Positions 8,110 to 15,634 of a stretch of DNA of 60,334 nucleotides are shown piece after piece. Every line of letters begins with the position of its first letter. Positions within the stretch are counted from its first letter, which is position 1. The stretch lies in NCBI GenBank assembly GCA_018813295.1, contig JAHJBZ010000013.1, positions 1-60,334 of the forward strand, written 5' to 3'. The notes beneath the pieces were generated by a model. That model was not told the DNA's origin. It ran no database searches and worked only from the letters and a program-made list of their open reading frames with translations. A program made the translations under genes and the position numbers. The stretch comes from Patescibacteria group bacterium (GTDB lineage Bacteria > Patescibacteriota > Gracilibacteria > UM-FILTER-43-11).

Positions 8110-8207
8110 CTTTAAAAGTCAATTAATATTTTTCATTTTTCAATTTTCATTTTTCATTATAGAATGGAGTAACCATTTTTCATTTATCATTTTTCATTTA
8201 TCATTTT
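8110..8207. repeat. ATTTTTCATTT micro-repeat spacer upstream of iscS
   Basis: Several near-identical copies of ATTTTTCA and ATTTATCATTT run directly up to the iscS start. They are interrupted once by GAATGGAGTAACC. The spacer is similar to those at 4019-4080 and 53395-53460. Confidence 0.55.
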
Positions 8208-9359
8208 TTGGATGTTTACTTAGACAACGCGGCGACAACCAAGCTCGATGAGCGAGTGCTTGAAAAAATGAAGCCATATTTTACTGAGAAATATGGGAAT
8301 GCTTCATCGATTCATCATATGGGGCAAGAGAGCTCCGTTTTGCTTACAAAATGCAAAGAGGAAATTGCAAAAAGAATAAATGGAGACCCCGATAACATTA
8401 TTTTTACAGCTGGCGGGACGGAATCAAATAATATGATTTTAAAAGGGGTTGCCCGAGCTAATCAGGGTAAAGGAAAGCACATTCTCGTTTCATCAATTGA
8501 ACATGCTTCTGTACTCAAGCCTGCCGAACAATTAAAAAAGGAAGGTTTTGATGTTGAACTTATTCCGGTTAATTCAGGTGGTTTTGTCGAGCTGGATCAG
8601 ATTAAGAAAATGATCAGGCCGGAAACAATACTAATCTCTGTTATGACCGTTAATAATGAAATCGGAACAATTCAGCCAGTCGAGCAAATTGCCAGGTTTG
8701 CCAGAAAGAACGGAATTTATTTTCATACCGATGCCGTTCAGGCGATTCCTTATAAAGATATAGATATAAAAGATTGGAATGTTGATTTTTTGAGTCTATC
8801 TGCGCATAAGTTTTATGGGCCAAAAGGTGTTGGCCTTGCTTATATCGATCGTAAAATTAATATTGAGCCGCAGGTTATTGGCGGTGGTCAGGAATATGGT
8901 CTTCGAGGTGGTACTTATAACTTGCCAAGTATTGTCGGGATGACCGAGGCACTTAAATTAATTTACCAAGAAAAGGATGAATATATAAATCGCGTATTCG
9001 AATTATCTCAATATCTCTGGAAGCGTATAAAAGAAGAGATTGATGAAGTCGCAATTAATGGTGATCCTGGAAACCGAACTCCAAACAATCTAAATGTCAT
9101 GTTCAGAAGGATAGAGGGGGAGGCGATACTTATGGATTTATCTACCAAAGGCATTTGCGTATCAACCGGTTCTGCTTGCAGTGCAATTAATTTAAAAGCA
9201 TCTGGAGTTCTTCAGGCAATTGGCCTTGAAGATTATCATTTAAATAGTAATATTAGATTCTCACTTGGTAAATTTACAACTAAAGAAGAAATTGATTATA
9301 CTGTCTCTTGTCTTGTTGATACTGTTAAAAGGTTGCGTTCGTTTACACCCATTAAATAA
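8208..9359 (+). CDS. iscS: Cysteine desulfurase
   Basis: This 383-aa PLP enzyme removes sulfur from cysteine for Fe-S cluster and thio-cofactor assembly. Motifs are YLDNAATT (residues 4-11), TAGGTESNN (about 67-75), HTDAVQA (about 179), SAHKFYGPKG with the PLP lysine (about 198-207) and the STGSACS active-site cysteine loop (about 317-323). It begins at TTG 8208; no ATG fits, and the family N-terminus starts here. IscU follows 48 bases later, making a minimal iscSU unit. NifS and IscS forms cannot be separated with certainty. Confidence 0.95.
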   Translation: MDVYLDNAATTKLDERVLEKMKPYFTEKYGNASSIHHMGQESSVLLTKCKEEIAKRINGDPDNIIFTAGGTESNNMILKGVARANQGKGKHILVSSIEHASVLKPAEQLKKEGFDVELIPVNSGGFVELDQIKKMIRPETILISVMTVNNEIGTIQPVEQIARFARKNGIYFHTDAVQAIPYKDIDIKDWNVDFLSLSAHKFYGPKGVGLAYIDRKINIEPQVIGGGQEYGLRGGTYNLPSIVGMTEALKLIYQEKDEYINRVFELSQYLWKRIKEEIDEVAINGDPGNRTPNNLNVMFRRIEGEAILMDLSTKGICVSTGSACSAINLKASGVLQAIGLEDYHLNSNIRFSLGKFTTKEEIDYTVSCLVDTVKRLRSFTPIK

Positions 9360-9407
9360 GGCAAAGGAAAAGGCAAAGGTAAAAATTTTTAATTTTTAAC
9401 TAGAATT

Positions 9408-9782
9408 GTGGCATTAAATTATTCTGAAAAAGTAATGGATCACTTCCTACACCCACGAAATATTGGGAAGATGGAGAAATACGATGGTTTTGCCGAGGTT
9501 GGAAATCCGGTTTGTGGTGATCAGCTGTCTTTTTATATCAAAGTAAAGGGTGATAAAATCGAAGACGTAAGATTCCTCTCATTTGGTTGTGCTTCCAACA
9601 TCGCCACAGCATCAATTATGACAGAGAAAGTTAAAGGAATGAGCATTGAGGATGCTAAGAAATTTGATTGGAATAAAATTGTTGAAGACTTAGGCGGGCT
9701 TCCAACTCAAAAAGTCCATTGCTCAATTTTGGCAGTGGATGGACTAAAAAAAGCGATTGAGGATTATGAAAGCAGGGGCTAG
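9408..9782 (+). CDS. iscU: Fe-S cluster scaffold IscU/NifU N-domain
   Basis: This 124-aa scaffold protein builds [2Fe-2S] and [4Fe-4S] clusters with sulfur from IscS. The three ligand cysteines are in GNPVCGDQ (residue about 36), SFGCAS (about 65) and VHCSIL (about 106), with the conserved Asp after the first. Start is GTG 9408. The usual LPPVK motif before the third cysteine is replaced by LPTQK. Its stop codon forms CTAG with the stop of the convergent receiver gene. Confidence 0.93.
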   Translation: MALNYSEKVMDHFLHPRNIGKMEKYDGFAEVGNPVCGDQLSFYIKVKGDKIEDVRFLSFGCASNIATASIMTEKVKGMSIEDAKKFDWNKIVEDLGGLPTQKVHCSILAVDGLKKAIEDYESRG

Positions 9783-10153
9783 CTTTTGGTAAACTTTTTT
9801 ACTTTTTCAACAATATCATCCAGTGATACTTTGGCTTTTGCGAAGTAGTCTTTTGCGCCTAGCTTCAAGGCTTCCTCTTTGCTAATTTCTTCAAACATAT
9901 TGCTGTAAACGATAGCGGGGGTAGTAATCCCCAGCAGTTGTAATTCATGTAATACTTCAAATCCGGTTCTTTCAGGCATTATAAGATCCAAAAGAATCAA
10001 ATCGTAACTATTGTTTTTAACTTTCTTTAGAGCTTCTTTGCCGTTAACGGCTACTTCCACTATAAAGCCGGCTTCTGTTAATGCAAAGCTGACCGCTTTT
10101 GCAAGAGATGGGTCGTCTTCAGCGATTAAAATTTTTGGATTTGTTTCTGTCAT
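9779..10153 (-). CDS. Single-domain response regulator (CheY-like)
   Basis: This 124-aa protein is a lone receiver domain without an output domain. It has the acidic pocket EDD (residues 11-13), the phospho-acceptor Asp in LILLDLIMPE (about 56), and Lys in the C-terminal FAKA segment (about 108). No histidine kinase is nearby. It converges on iscU with a 4-base overlap. Confidence 0.9.
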   Translation of the reverse strand: MTETNPKILIAEDDPSLAKAVSFALTEAGFIVEVAVNGKEALKKVKNNSYDLILLDLIMPERTGFEVLHELQLLGITTPAIVYSNMFEEISKEEALKLGAKDYFAKAKVSLDDIVEKVKKFTKS

Positions 10154-10234
10154 AGTATTTTTTTATTCTGAAATTAGTATATATAAAATGAACGGATATG
10201 CAATTTTATTCTGCTTTTTTCAGCCCCCTATTTT

Positions 10235-10840
10235 TTAGCGAGGTTCAATAATGACGTTTTCATTATCTGTGACACGGTCTCTTACTTCGGCAGAAATACC
10301 ATAGTTTCCATCAGCACCTTCTAATATTGTTGCTAAGTAATGACCATACTCCCTCAGATGTAATTTAAAGCCTGAAAAGGCAAATTCTCCGGGAGGAGTT
10401 AGACCTTCAGGTGCGAGTCTAGAATTGGCAGCACGAAACATTTCCGGAACATCCATCTTTTTCTGTATTTCCTGGATTAATTCTGTTGTTTTATTTACGT
10501 CAGGATGAAAAATCTGGGCAATTTGAATTAGTATTTTTAGTCTATCTGCTATTGTAAACATAATTCTTTGCGTTTCAAGGAATTTTTGAACTTGTTCACC
10601 TGTATATTTTCCATTGTATTTATGTAAATGTGCCCAGGCTTTTAATCGCCCACGACAAGCAATTACATAACGTTGTTTTTAATAATATGTCCCTAAACGT
10701 ACTAGTTTACCTTCTCCTCCAGCATATAAAGGCTGGTCATATCCTTCCTGATGCCGTAAATCATAAAGTCCATTCGCCTCCAAAGGTCTTTTAACTTCTC
10801 TCCACGTACCCTCTTCTAACATGGGAATGAATTGTGTCAT
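10235..10840 (-). pseudogene. Hypothetical gene split by an in-frame TAA
   Basis: An open frame starting at ATG 10840 encodes 53 residues (MTQFIPMLEEGTWREVKRPL...), meets TAA at 10681-10679, and then continues in the same frame without further stops to 10235. Beyond the stop it reads KQRYVIACRGRLKAWAHLHK, and then the part beginning at ATG 10561. The whole would be about 201 residues, soluble and unrecognised. Continuous codon quality on both sides suggests one ancestral gene with a nonsense change. Two separate small genes, or a consensus error, remain possible. Confidence 0.6.
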
Positions 10841-10930
10841 AGTAATTTTTTTAGAGGACTTATTATATCACATGCAAAAAAACAACTTGCAAAAAGCTAT
10901 GTCCTCGGATAAATTAGTTAAGCAATAAAC

Positions 10931-10971
10931 GTTCCTTGGTATCCGCCGCAGGCGGAGGTAGAGGAACCGGC
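10931..10971 (+). pseudogene. Decayed tRNA-Asn 5' fragment containing a GC palindrome
   Basis: The 5' part GTTCCTTGGTA and 3' part GGTAGAGGAACCGGC match the acceptor/D-arm/anticodon 5' side of the intact tRNA-Asn 10 bases downstream. Between them, the D-stem GCTCAGC is replaced by the palindrome TCCGCCGCAGGCGGA (10942-10956). It cannot form a tRNA. Confidence 0.65.
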
Positions 10972-10980
10972 ACAATATGT

Positions 10981-11055
10981 TCCTTGGTAGCTCAGCGGTA
11001 GAGCAACCGGCTGTTAACCGGTAGGTCACTGGTTCGAATCCAGTCCAAGGAGCCA
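10981..11055 (+). tRNA. tRNA-Asn (anticodon GTT)
   Basis: A full cloverleaf is visible. The acceptor TCCTTGG pairs with CCAAGGA over 7 bp. The D stem is GCTC/GAGC, and the anticodon stem ACCGG/CCGGT carries loop CTGTTAA (anticodon GTT). The T stem ACTGG/CCAGT has loop TTCGAAT. The discriminator is G and CCA is encoded. Its last 17 bases are repeated at 15602-15618, suggesting use as an integration site. Confidence 0.96.
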
Positions 11056-11145
11056 TCTATTTTACGTCAAATAATAGCCATAAAAATATAGATATGTAAC
11101 TTTATGGTATATTAAAAATGATAAATTTTCTTAACTTTCCTGATT

Positions 11146-11478
11146 ATGAAAAAAAGGATGCTTTTAGCAATCATTACAGGCGCTGTTCTAGGTGTTTTTT
11201 GTATTATCGGGGTTGGCTACCGTTTCGGGTATAGCGGAAATGAACTCTTTCTCTTTGCCACCTGGTTTAATCGCTTATTAATGGGTATGGTGATCGGATT
11301 AGCTGGTTCATTGATAATTATTAAAGGAAAATATAATGCTTTGATTCGAGGTGCATTATTGGGATTGATTGTCAGTTTTTCCTTTTATCTTGCTACTGAT
11401 TTTAAAGATCTCACTGGATTCATTGCAGGTATTATCTATGGAGTTATTATTGATTATGTTGCTAGTAAATATAAGTAA
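11146..11478 (+). CDS. Small four-TM membrane protein, 110 aa
   Basis: This is an unrecognised integral membrane protein with four hydrophobic segments (residues about 5-27, 40-61, 65-84 and 88-106) separated by short loops. It starts at ATG 11146, behind an extended -10-like TGGTATATT near 11105. It lies just inside the putative tRNA-bounded island and is transcribed toward the KamA cluster. There are no diagnostic motifs. Confidence 0.7.
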   Translation: MKKRMLLAIITGAVLGVFCIIGVGYRFGYSGNELFLFATWFNRLLMGMVIGLAGSLIIIKGKYNALIRGALLGLIVSFSFYLATDFKDLTGFIAGIIYGVIIDYVASKYK

Positions 11479-11558
11479 TTTTTTTAAAAAAAGTAAAAAA
11501 CATTGAGATTATAAATATTTAAAAAATGTGAGAGATAAATTCCTTATTATCACCTGGA

Positions 11559-12773
11559 TTATAATGAGTGTTTCTTCTTTTTAAAATCATAATAACATGA
11601 ATAATCCACCTTCCATGCTTCACCTTCCGGAATTGGGATTTTACCAAATCCGTAGGGGGTGTCGATAACAAAGCGGGCGGTGGCGGCTATACCGGAAAGT
11701 CTTGGTCGTAGGCGTTGCCAAAGATCAATTGATTCTCTGACTGGAACGGTAAAATGTTCCGCCCAGTAAACTGGGTCATTTTGGTAAATATAATAAGGCC
11801 TTACCCCTTCTTTTGCGAGGGTTTCGAATAATTCCTGTAAGATTTCCTCCGAATCATTCACTCCTTTTAAAAGCACACTTTGGCTAAATACGGTTGCGAG
11901 TGATTTTTTCCGGAAATTATACAGCACTTCTAGTGTTTCCGCTGTCAGTTCCGCAGGATGGTTGATGTGAACCATCAGGCAGACATTTTTGATTTCTGAG
12001 AGAAGTTGATAATGCCATTCCTGAATCTGTCCGGGGTTGTGAACGGGGAGCCTTGTACCGATGCGGATGATATCCAGGTCTCCGCTTTTTTGAAGGACAA
12101 CGAGACTCTTAACAATTTTGGTTAGATAAGGTTTTGGTGCGGTGAGTGGATCTCCTCCAGAAAGAATTACTTCATTTACTTCTTTCGCGTTTTTCAGAAA
12201 CTCCATCACTTTCCGAATATCTTCATCGCTGAGCAGGGCTTTCTGGGCGATAGAACCGCATGTTCGCGCTTTCATAAACACCGGCAAACCAACCTCCCGT
12301 CCGCGGGTACAGAAACGGCAGAAAGAAGCGCAAAAACGAGTGACTGTCCATAGCACGCGACCATGCTTGATAACATTGCCATTTTCGTCAATTTCTCCGC
12401 GATATTTGTAAATTACTCCGGGAACGATTTCGTATTCATCTTCACTTAGGGGATCCATAGCTCCTTCCTGATGATTTTTCCTTTCCAGTTCTGGTCGGGC
12501 GACGAATTGCAGGCCGATAGGACCATTTACTCCGCCTGTTCTTTCAATCAAACTACACAGATGTGAAGATATTACTTCAGGAAGTCCTCCGTGTGGCAGA
12601 ATCATATCCATTCCTTTGCCAACTAAAGGTGGGTTCAGGCATGCGGGATTGATCGGTTGGAAATGGTCGTGGGTTTTTGTGGAAATATTATCCACAGGAC
12701 TCCTCTGAATGGTTAAAGTTTTTTTAAGAACACGTGATTGTACGTGGTTTTCATTGTAAATGGTTTTTTTCAT
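11559..12773 (-). CDS. Lysine 2,3-aminomutase family radical SAM enzyme (KamA-like)
   Basis: This 404-aa protein belongs to the KamA/EpmB family, which moves an amino group from C2 to C3 of an amino acid using SAM, a 4Fe-4S cluster and PLP. The CxxxCxxC motif is Cys148, Cys152 and Cys155. SGGDPL (205-210) is the typical SAM-binding region. The PLP lysine fits Lys378 in DTPYGFGK, where KamA usually has a Gly-rich loop. Asp333 and Asp371 align with the substrate-amine-binding aspartates, so a lysine-like substrate is plausible. Its start lies 23 bases inside the Ddl-like gene, so translation is coupled. No EF-P or EpmA is nearby. Confidence 0.86.
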   Translation of the reverse strand: MKKTIYNENHVQSRVLKKTLTIQRSPVDNISTKTHDHFQPINPACLNPPLVGKGMDMILPHGGLPEVISSHLCSLIERTGGVNGPIGLQFVARPELERKNHQEGAMDPLSEDEYEIVPGVIYKYRGEIDENGNVIKHGRVLWTVTRFCASFCRFCTRGREVGLPVFMKARTCGSIAQKALLSDEDIRKVMEFLKNAKEVNEVILSGGDPLTAPKPYLTKIVKSLVVLQKSGDLDIIRIGTRLPVHNPGQIQEWHYQLLSEIKNVCLMVHINHPAELTAETLEVLYNFRKKSLATVFSQSVLLKGVNDSEEILQELFETLAKEGVRPYYIYQNDPVYWAEHFTVPVRESIDLWQRLRPRLSGIAATARFVIDTPYGFGKIPIPEGEAWKVDYSCYYDFKKKKHSL

Positions 12774-13812
12774 AACGTTTTAAGGCTGAAGAAATAATGG
12801 TTTTTAATAAATTCTGATAATCCATCCCAATCATTCGGGCTGCCATAGGAAAATAAGAAGCCTTTGAGATTTCAGGGGGAATCAATCCTGCCGGTGAATT
12901 AACTTCCAGAATATAAGGGTTATTTTCTCTGTCACAACGGATATCTATACGACAAAAGTCTTTTATTCCTAATGCATTCCAAGCTTGCAAACAAATATCT
13001 TCAATCTTCTTCTTTAGTTTGATATCTATGTCAGCAGGGCACTTAAGGTGAAACTCGTTTTCACTGTCTCCTTTATCAACGATTGCGACTTCATGGATCC
13101 ACTTCACTTCGAATGAGTCAATGGGCTGATATTGGGGTGGAAGAAGGGAGAAATCCGGTTCAATAATCGGCAAAATGCGCGGAGGATTTCCTAACATCGG
13201 CACTGAAAATTCCCGACCATCCAAATAAAGCTCAACTAAAGCCGGCTGATTGAAATTATCAATAATATATTTAACCTGTCTATAAAGGCTTTTTTCGTCA
13301 TAAACAATGCTGTTGTTGTCGATTCCCGCAGATGACCCATGACATGTCGGCTTAACGAATAGCGGGAAAAGCAGTGAGGGGTCGAGAGATTCTTTTCCTG
13401 TCTGGAAAACCTGAAATGGAGGAGTGGGGATTCCATTGGCCGTCAGTATCTGTTTAGCTTTAGCTTTATTAAAAACTAAGCATTGTGTGAGTGGTGAAGA
13501 TCCTGTGTAAGGAATTTTGAGCATCTCCAGCATGGCAGGCAGATGAGATTCGCGATCCTCGCCATATAACCCCTCTGAATAATTAAAGGCGATATCGATT
13601 TTTTTCTGATTCTGGTGCAACTTAATATAGGCTTTTTTATTCGCTTCGATAGGAATAACATTGAAGCCATGGGTTTTTAGATGACGAATCATGGCCTTGC
13701 TGGTCGGCGGATCATCAAAGTCAACCTCCATCTGAGTCCTGATGTCGTTTGGGTCTGGGTATTTCCGGCGAACGTTGTATAGAAAAGCGACAGTTATTTT
13801 TTTCACTTCCAT
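12751..13812 (-). CDS. D-Ala-D-Ala-ligase-like ATP-grasp ligase
   Basis: This 353-aa protein has the ATP-grasp fold of the Ddl group, which joins a carboxylate to an amine via an acyl phosphate. ATP-binding segments FVKPTCHGSSAGI (residues about 151-163) and the metal-binding FCRIDIRCDREN...LEVNSPAGLIP (about 290-315) are present. The Ddl signature EVNT-PG is altered to EVNSPAG, and the substrate region PPEISKASYFP differs, so D-Ala-D-Ala is probably not the product. It sits between the PurD-like ligase (31-base gap) and the KamA-like gene (23-base overlap), indicating one pathway. Confidence 0.82.
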   Translation of the reverse strand: MEVKKITVAFLYNVRRKYPDPNDIRTQMEVDFDDPPTSKAMIRHLKTHGFNVIPIEANKKAYIKLHQNQKKIDIAFNYSEGLYGEDRESHLPAMLEMLKIPYTGSSPLTQCLVFNKAKAKQILTANGIPTPPFQVFQTGKESLDPSLLFPLFVKPTCHGSSAGIDNNSIVYDEKSLYRQVKYIIDNFNQPALVELYLDGREFSVPMLGNPPRILPIIEPDFSLLPPQYQPIDSFEVKWIHEVAIVDKGDSENEFHLKCPADIDIKLKKKIEDICLQAWNALGIKDFCRIDIRCDRENNPYILEVNSPAGLIPPEISKASYFPMAARMIGMDYQNLLKTIISSALKRYEKNHLQ

Positions 13813-13843
13813 ATTGTTAAATAGTACTTCTTGTTAAATTTTT

Positions 13844-15151
13844 TTACATTTCCCTCAGATATCCCCAAATATGAAGTTTATCACTATCTTCAAGCCATCT
13901 ATCGCCAATATCGGTTCGATAATACATGTTGGGGATAATAATATTTTTAATACGATCATACATCTGCTGTTGCGCCTGCCTCATAGTCTTCCCCATACCA
14001 GTGACTACTAAGGCTACTCCAGAAGGGCCAGCAATAAGCCATTCATCATTTACCAATTTTACGTCTTCAATATGTATGCCTTCTTGCGGTGGCTTCTTAA
14101 AGATAATTGCCATATTTTTAGAAAAAGAATTAAATGTTTTTTTATCTCTATATGGAAAGGGCGGAACTACAATTCTTAATCCAACCTGGAAATCTTTTTT
14201 AGTTTTTAAAATTACTTTTTCTCCTTTTGCAAGCTGGTAAAAAAAATCTCCGATTGGATTTAATATTCCGTCCGATTGGATAACAATAGTTGGAAAACCA
14301 AATCTCGAAGTAAACTCAAGTGGATAAATACCCTTGTCATTTACAATGCAATTGATATCCATATAGCCTACATAGCCTTCTTCGCGTAATGTCGGCTCCA
14401 TTTTTTTTAATGTGGTGTTAAAAAGCCTGTTTGGATTACTCCAAAACATACTGGTACCCATTTCTCCAGTCGCTACTCCCAATTCTTTTGGAAATAATTT
14501 TTTATGTTCAAAGTTGACATTAATAGGGTAAATAAATTCATAACCATTAAAAAAGGCTCCGACGGCAACTTCCACTCCTTCAATCTTTTTTTGTAGCTGA
14601 AAGTTTTTTACCTCTTTTCCGTTCCATGTATTGCGATAGGCAGTCAAGACACGGATGATGTCATTTCCATCATCTTCCTGACCTACAAAGAGTAATCTAT
14701 TAATATTCGGCGCTTCCCCGCTTGGCTTGATAACGTATTTGCTGGGATTTTTTTTAATGTATTCAATTCCATCATTAAAATTATGAAATATTTTGTGGTG
14801 GAGAATTTCAACACCATGCCTTTTTAATTCTTCCTGACCGAAATCGCGATCGTCTTCAAGCCGATCTGTATAAGGTGTACCTCCGATAACATATTTCCCC
14901 CGATTTCTCAATTTTTTAGCCTTGCTTCCTTGCCCCGAGACATTATCGAATACAATTACATCAGCCCAATCAACCCATTTTTCCCAATCGTTTGTTTTTT
15001 GAATAAACCCATTAGCGATTTCTTTTTCTGATTTATTCTCAATATAATATTTAACTTTATGCCCCTCTTTTGATACTTGCCATGCAATATCTTGAATTAA
15101 AGCTGTCAGGGAAACAAAAAGAAATTTTTTAGCTGAAACACATTTTTTCAT
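13844..15151 (-). CDS. PurD/GARS-like ATP-grasp ligase
   Basis: This 435-aa protein resembles phosphoribosylamine-glycine ligase. It has an N-terminal Rossmann-like domain, an ATP-grasp core with VIKPSGEAPN (residues about 138-147) and YMDINCIVNDKGIYPLEF (about 289-306), and a PurD-type C-terminal part (VVTGMGKT...MYYRTDIGDRW). Start is ATG 15151, because the upstream in-frame ATG at 15292 adds an improbable hydrophobic leader and the Rossmann strand KKFLFVSLTA follows 15151 directly. No other purine genes are near. It is the first clear gene of the three-gene unit with the Ddl-like ligase and the KamA-like enzyme, so a non-purine role is inferred. Confidence 0.78.
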   Translation of the reverse strand: MKKCVSAKKFLFVSLTALIQDIAWQVSKEGHKVKYYIENKSEKEIANGFIQKTNDWEKWVDWADVIVFDNVSGQGSKAKKLRNRGKYVIGGTPYTDRLEDDRDFGQEELKRHGVEILHHKIFHNFNDGIEYIKKNPSKYVIKPSGEAPNINRLLFVGQEDDGNDIIRVLTAYRNTWNGKEVKNFQLQKKIEGVEVAVGAFFNGYEFIYPINVNFEHKKLFPKELGVATGEMGTSMFWSNPNRLFNTTLKKMEPTLREEGYVGYMDINCIVNDKGIYPLEFTSRFGFPTIVIQSDGILNPIGDFFYQLAKGEKVILKTKKDFQVGLRIVVPPFPYRDKKTFNSFSKNMAIIFKKPPQEGIHIEDVKLVNDEWLIAGPSGVALVVTGMGKTMRQAQQQMYDRIKNIIIPNMYYRTDIGDRWLEDSDKLHIWGYLREM

Positions 15152-15185
15152 TATTAATTGATTTTTTATGATACGTTTTGAGTCT

Positions 15186-15353
15186 TTAATAAAAAAAATT
15201 CCTAGCGGACCTTTTAAGGGGTAGGAAATTAAAAATATTTGCTGTGTAAATAAAAAACTGGTCGCCCACTCTCGCAGGAAGCGGATCTTCATCGGCTTCA
15301 GGTAATGAATTGTCAGTTAAACCTGACAAGGTTTCGACCTTTTGATTTGTCAT
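15186..15353 (-). CDS. Candidate 55-aa peptide ahead of the ATP-grasp/KamA unit
   Basis: A short open frame from ATG 15353 encodes MTNQKVETLSGLTDNSLPEA, then an acidic stretch (DEDPLPAR), and ends with an aromatic/basic tail (FFIYTANIFNF, KRSARNFFY). It lies 34 bases upstream of the PurD-like gene on the same strand. Codon use looks coding at the N-terminal end. A substrate or leader peptide is conceivable, but no known precursor family is recognised. It could equally be a chance frame in the 5' leader, which also contains the short inverted repeat TCAGGTTTAACTGA. Confidence 0.3.
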   Translation of the reverse strand: MTNQKVETLSGLTDNSLPEADEDPLPARVGDQFFIYTANIFNFLPLKRSARNFFY

Positions 15354-15448
15354 TTTTTTTACACATAAAATTAACCTAATTATCATTTTTTTTTAAAAAA
15401 AATCAATAGAAAAAAAATTGCTTAAATAAGCCATTTTTTTTTGACGTG

Positions 15449-15457
15449 TGGTAAAAT
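15449..15457 (+). promoter_or_regulatory. Extended -10 promoter element
   Basis: TGGTAAAAT at 15449-15457 lies within TGTGGTAAAATAAAA. Essentially the same 15-base string is repeated at 18166-18180 ahead of the SLH-Kazal gene. It is 62 bases upstream of the small Lys-rich ORF. Confidence 0.4.
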
Positions 15458-15519
15458 AAAATAAACTTAATGAATAATATTAGTGTATATTAATGTTATT
15501 ACTTAATATTTTAAAAATA

Positions 15520-15585
15520 ATGGCTAAAGGAAGCAACAAGCAAAAAAGGGAGAAAAAGAAACCAAAAAAGGATAAGAAAAAGTAA
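15520..15585 (+). CDS. Lys-rich 21-aa peptide
   Basis: ATG 15520 to TAA 15585 encodes MAKGSNKQKREKKKPKKDKK plus a final Lys. Very short MAKG...KRE-KKKPKK proteins are found in many bacteria, so this is probably a genuine microprotein. An extended -10 element lies upstream. The role is unknown; nucleic-acid or ribosome association is suggested only by charge. Confidence 0.5.
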   Translation: MAKGSNKQKREKKKPKKDKKK

Positions 15586-15601
15586 ATCGGTTTTAACTTC
15601 G

Positions 15602-15618
15602 TCCAGTCCAAGGAGCCA
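15602..15618 (+). other. 17-bp duplicate of the tRNA-Asn 3' end (att-like)
   Basis: TCCAGTCCAAGGAGCCA matches tRNA-Asn positions 11039-11055 exactly. Similarity continues upstream (TTCG with a 2-base gap) and downstream (CCA followed by a T-rich stretch). This is the usual trace of site-specific integration into a tRNA gene. No integrase is found between the copies. Confidence 0.6.
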
Positions 15619-15634
15619 CCCATTTTTTCCTTAC

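Noticed and set aside
4019-8207. CRISPR array suggested by regularly spaced short repeats
   Set aside because: Units are 7-17 bases, unevenly spaced and without unique spacers; no cas genes are present.
11559-12773. EpmB-type EF-P lysylation enzyme
   Set aside because: No efp or epmA nearby, and the tight coupling to two ATP-grasp ligases points to a different pathway.
13844-15292. PurD as a normal purine biosynthesis gene
   Set aside because: The C-terminal part is PurD-like, but no other purine genes are present and it forms a unit with Ddl-like and KamA-like genes; kept only as PurD-like.
10981-15618. Prophage at tRNA-Asn
   Set aside because: No integrase, capsid, terminase or other phage genes occur between the repeats.
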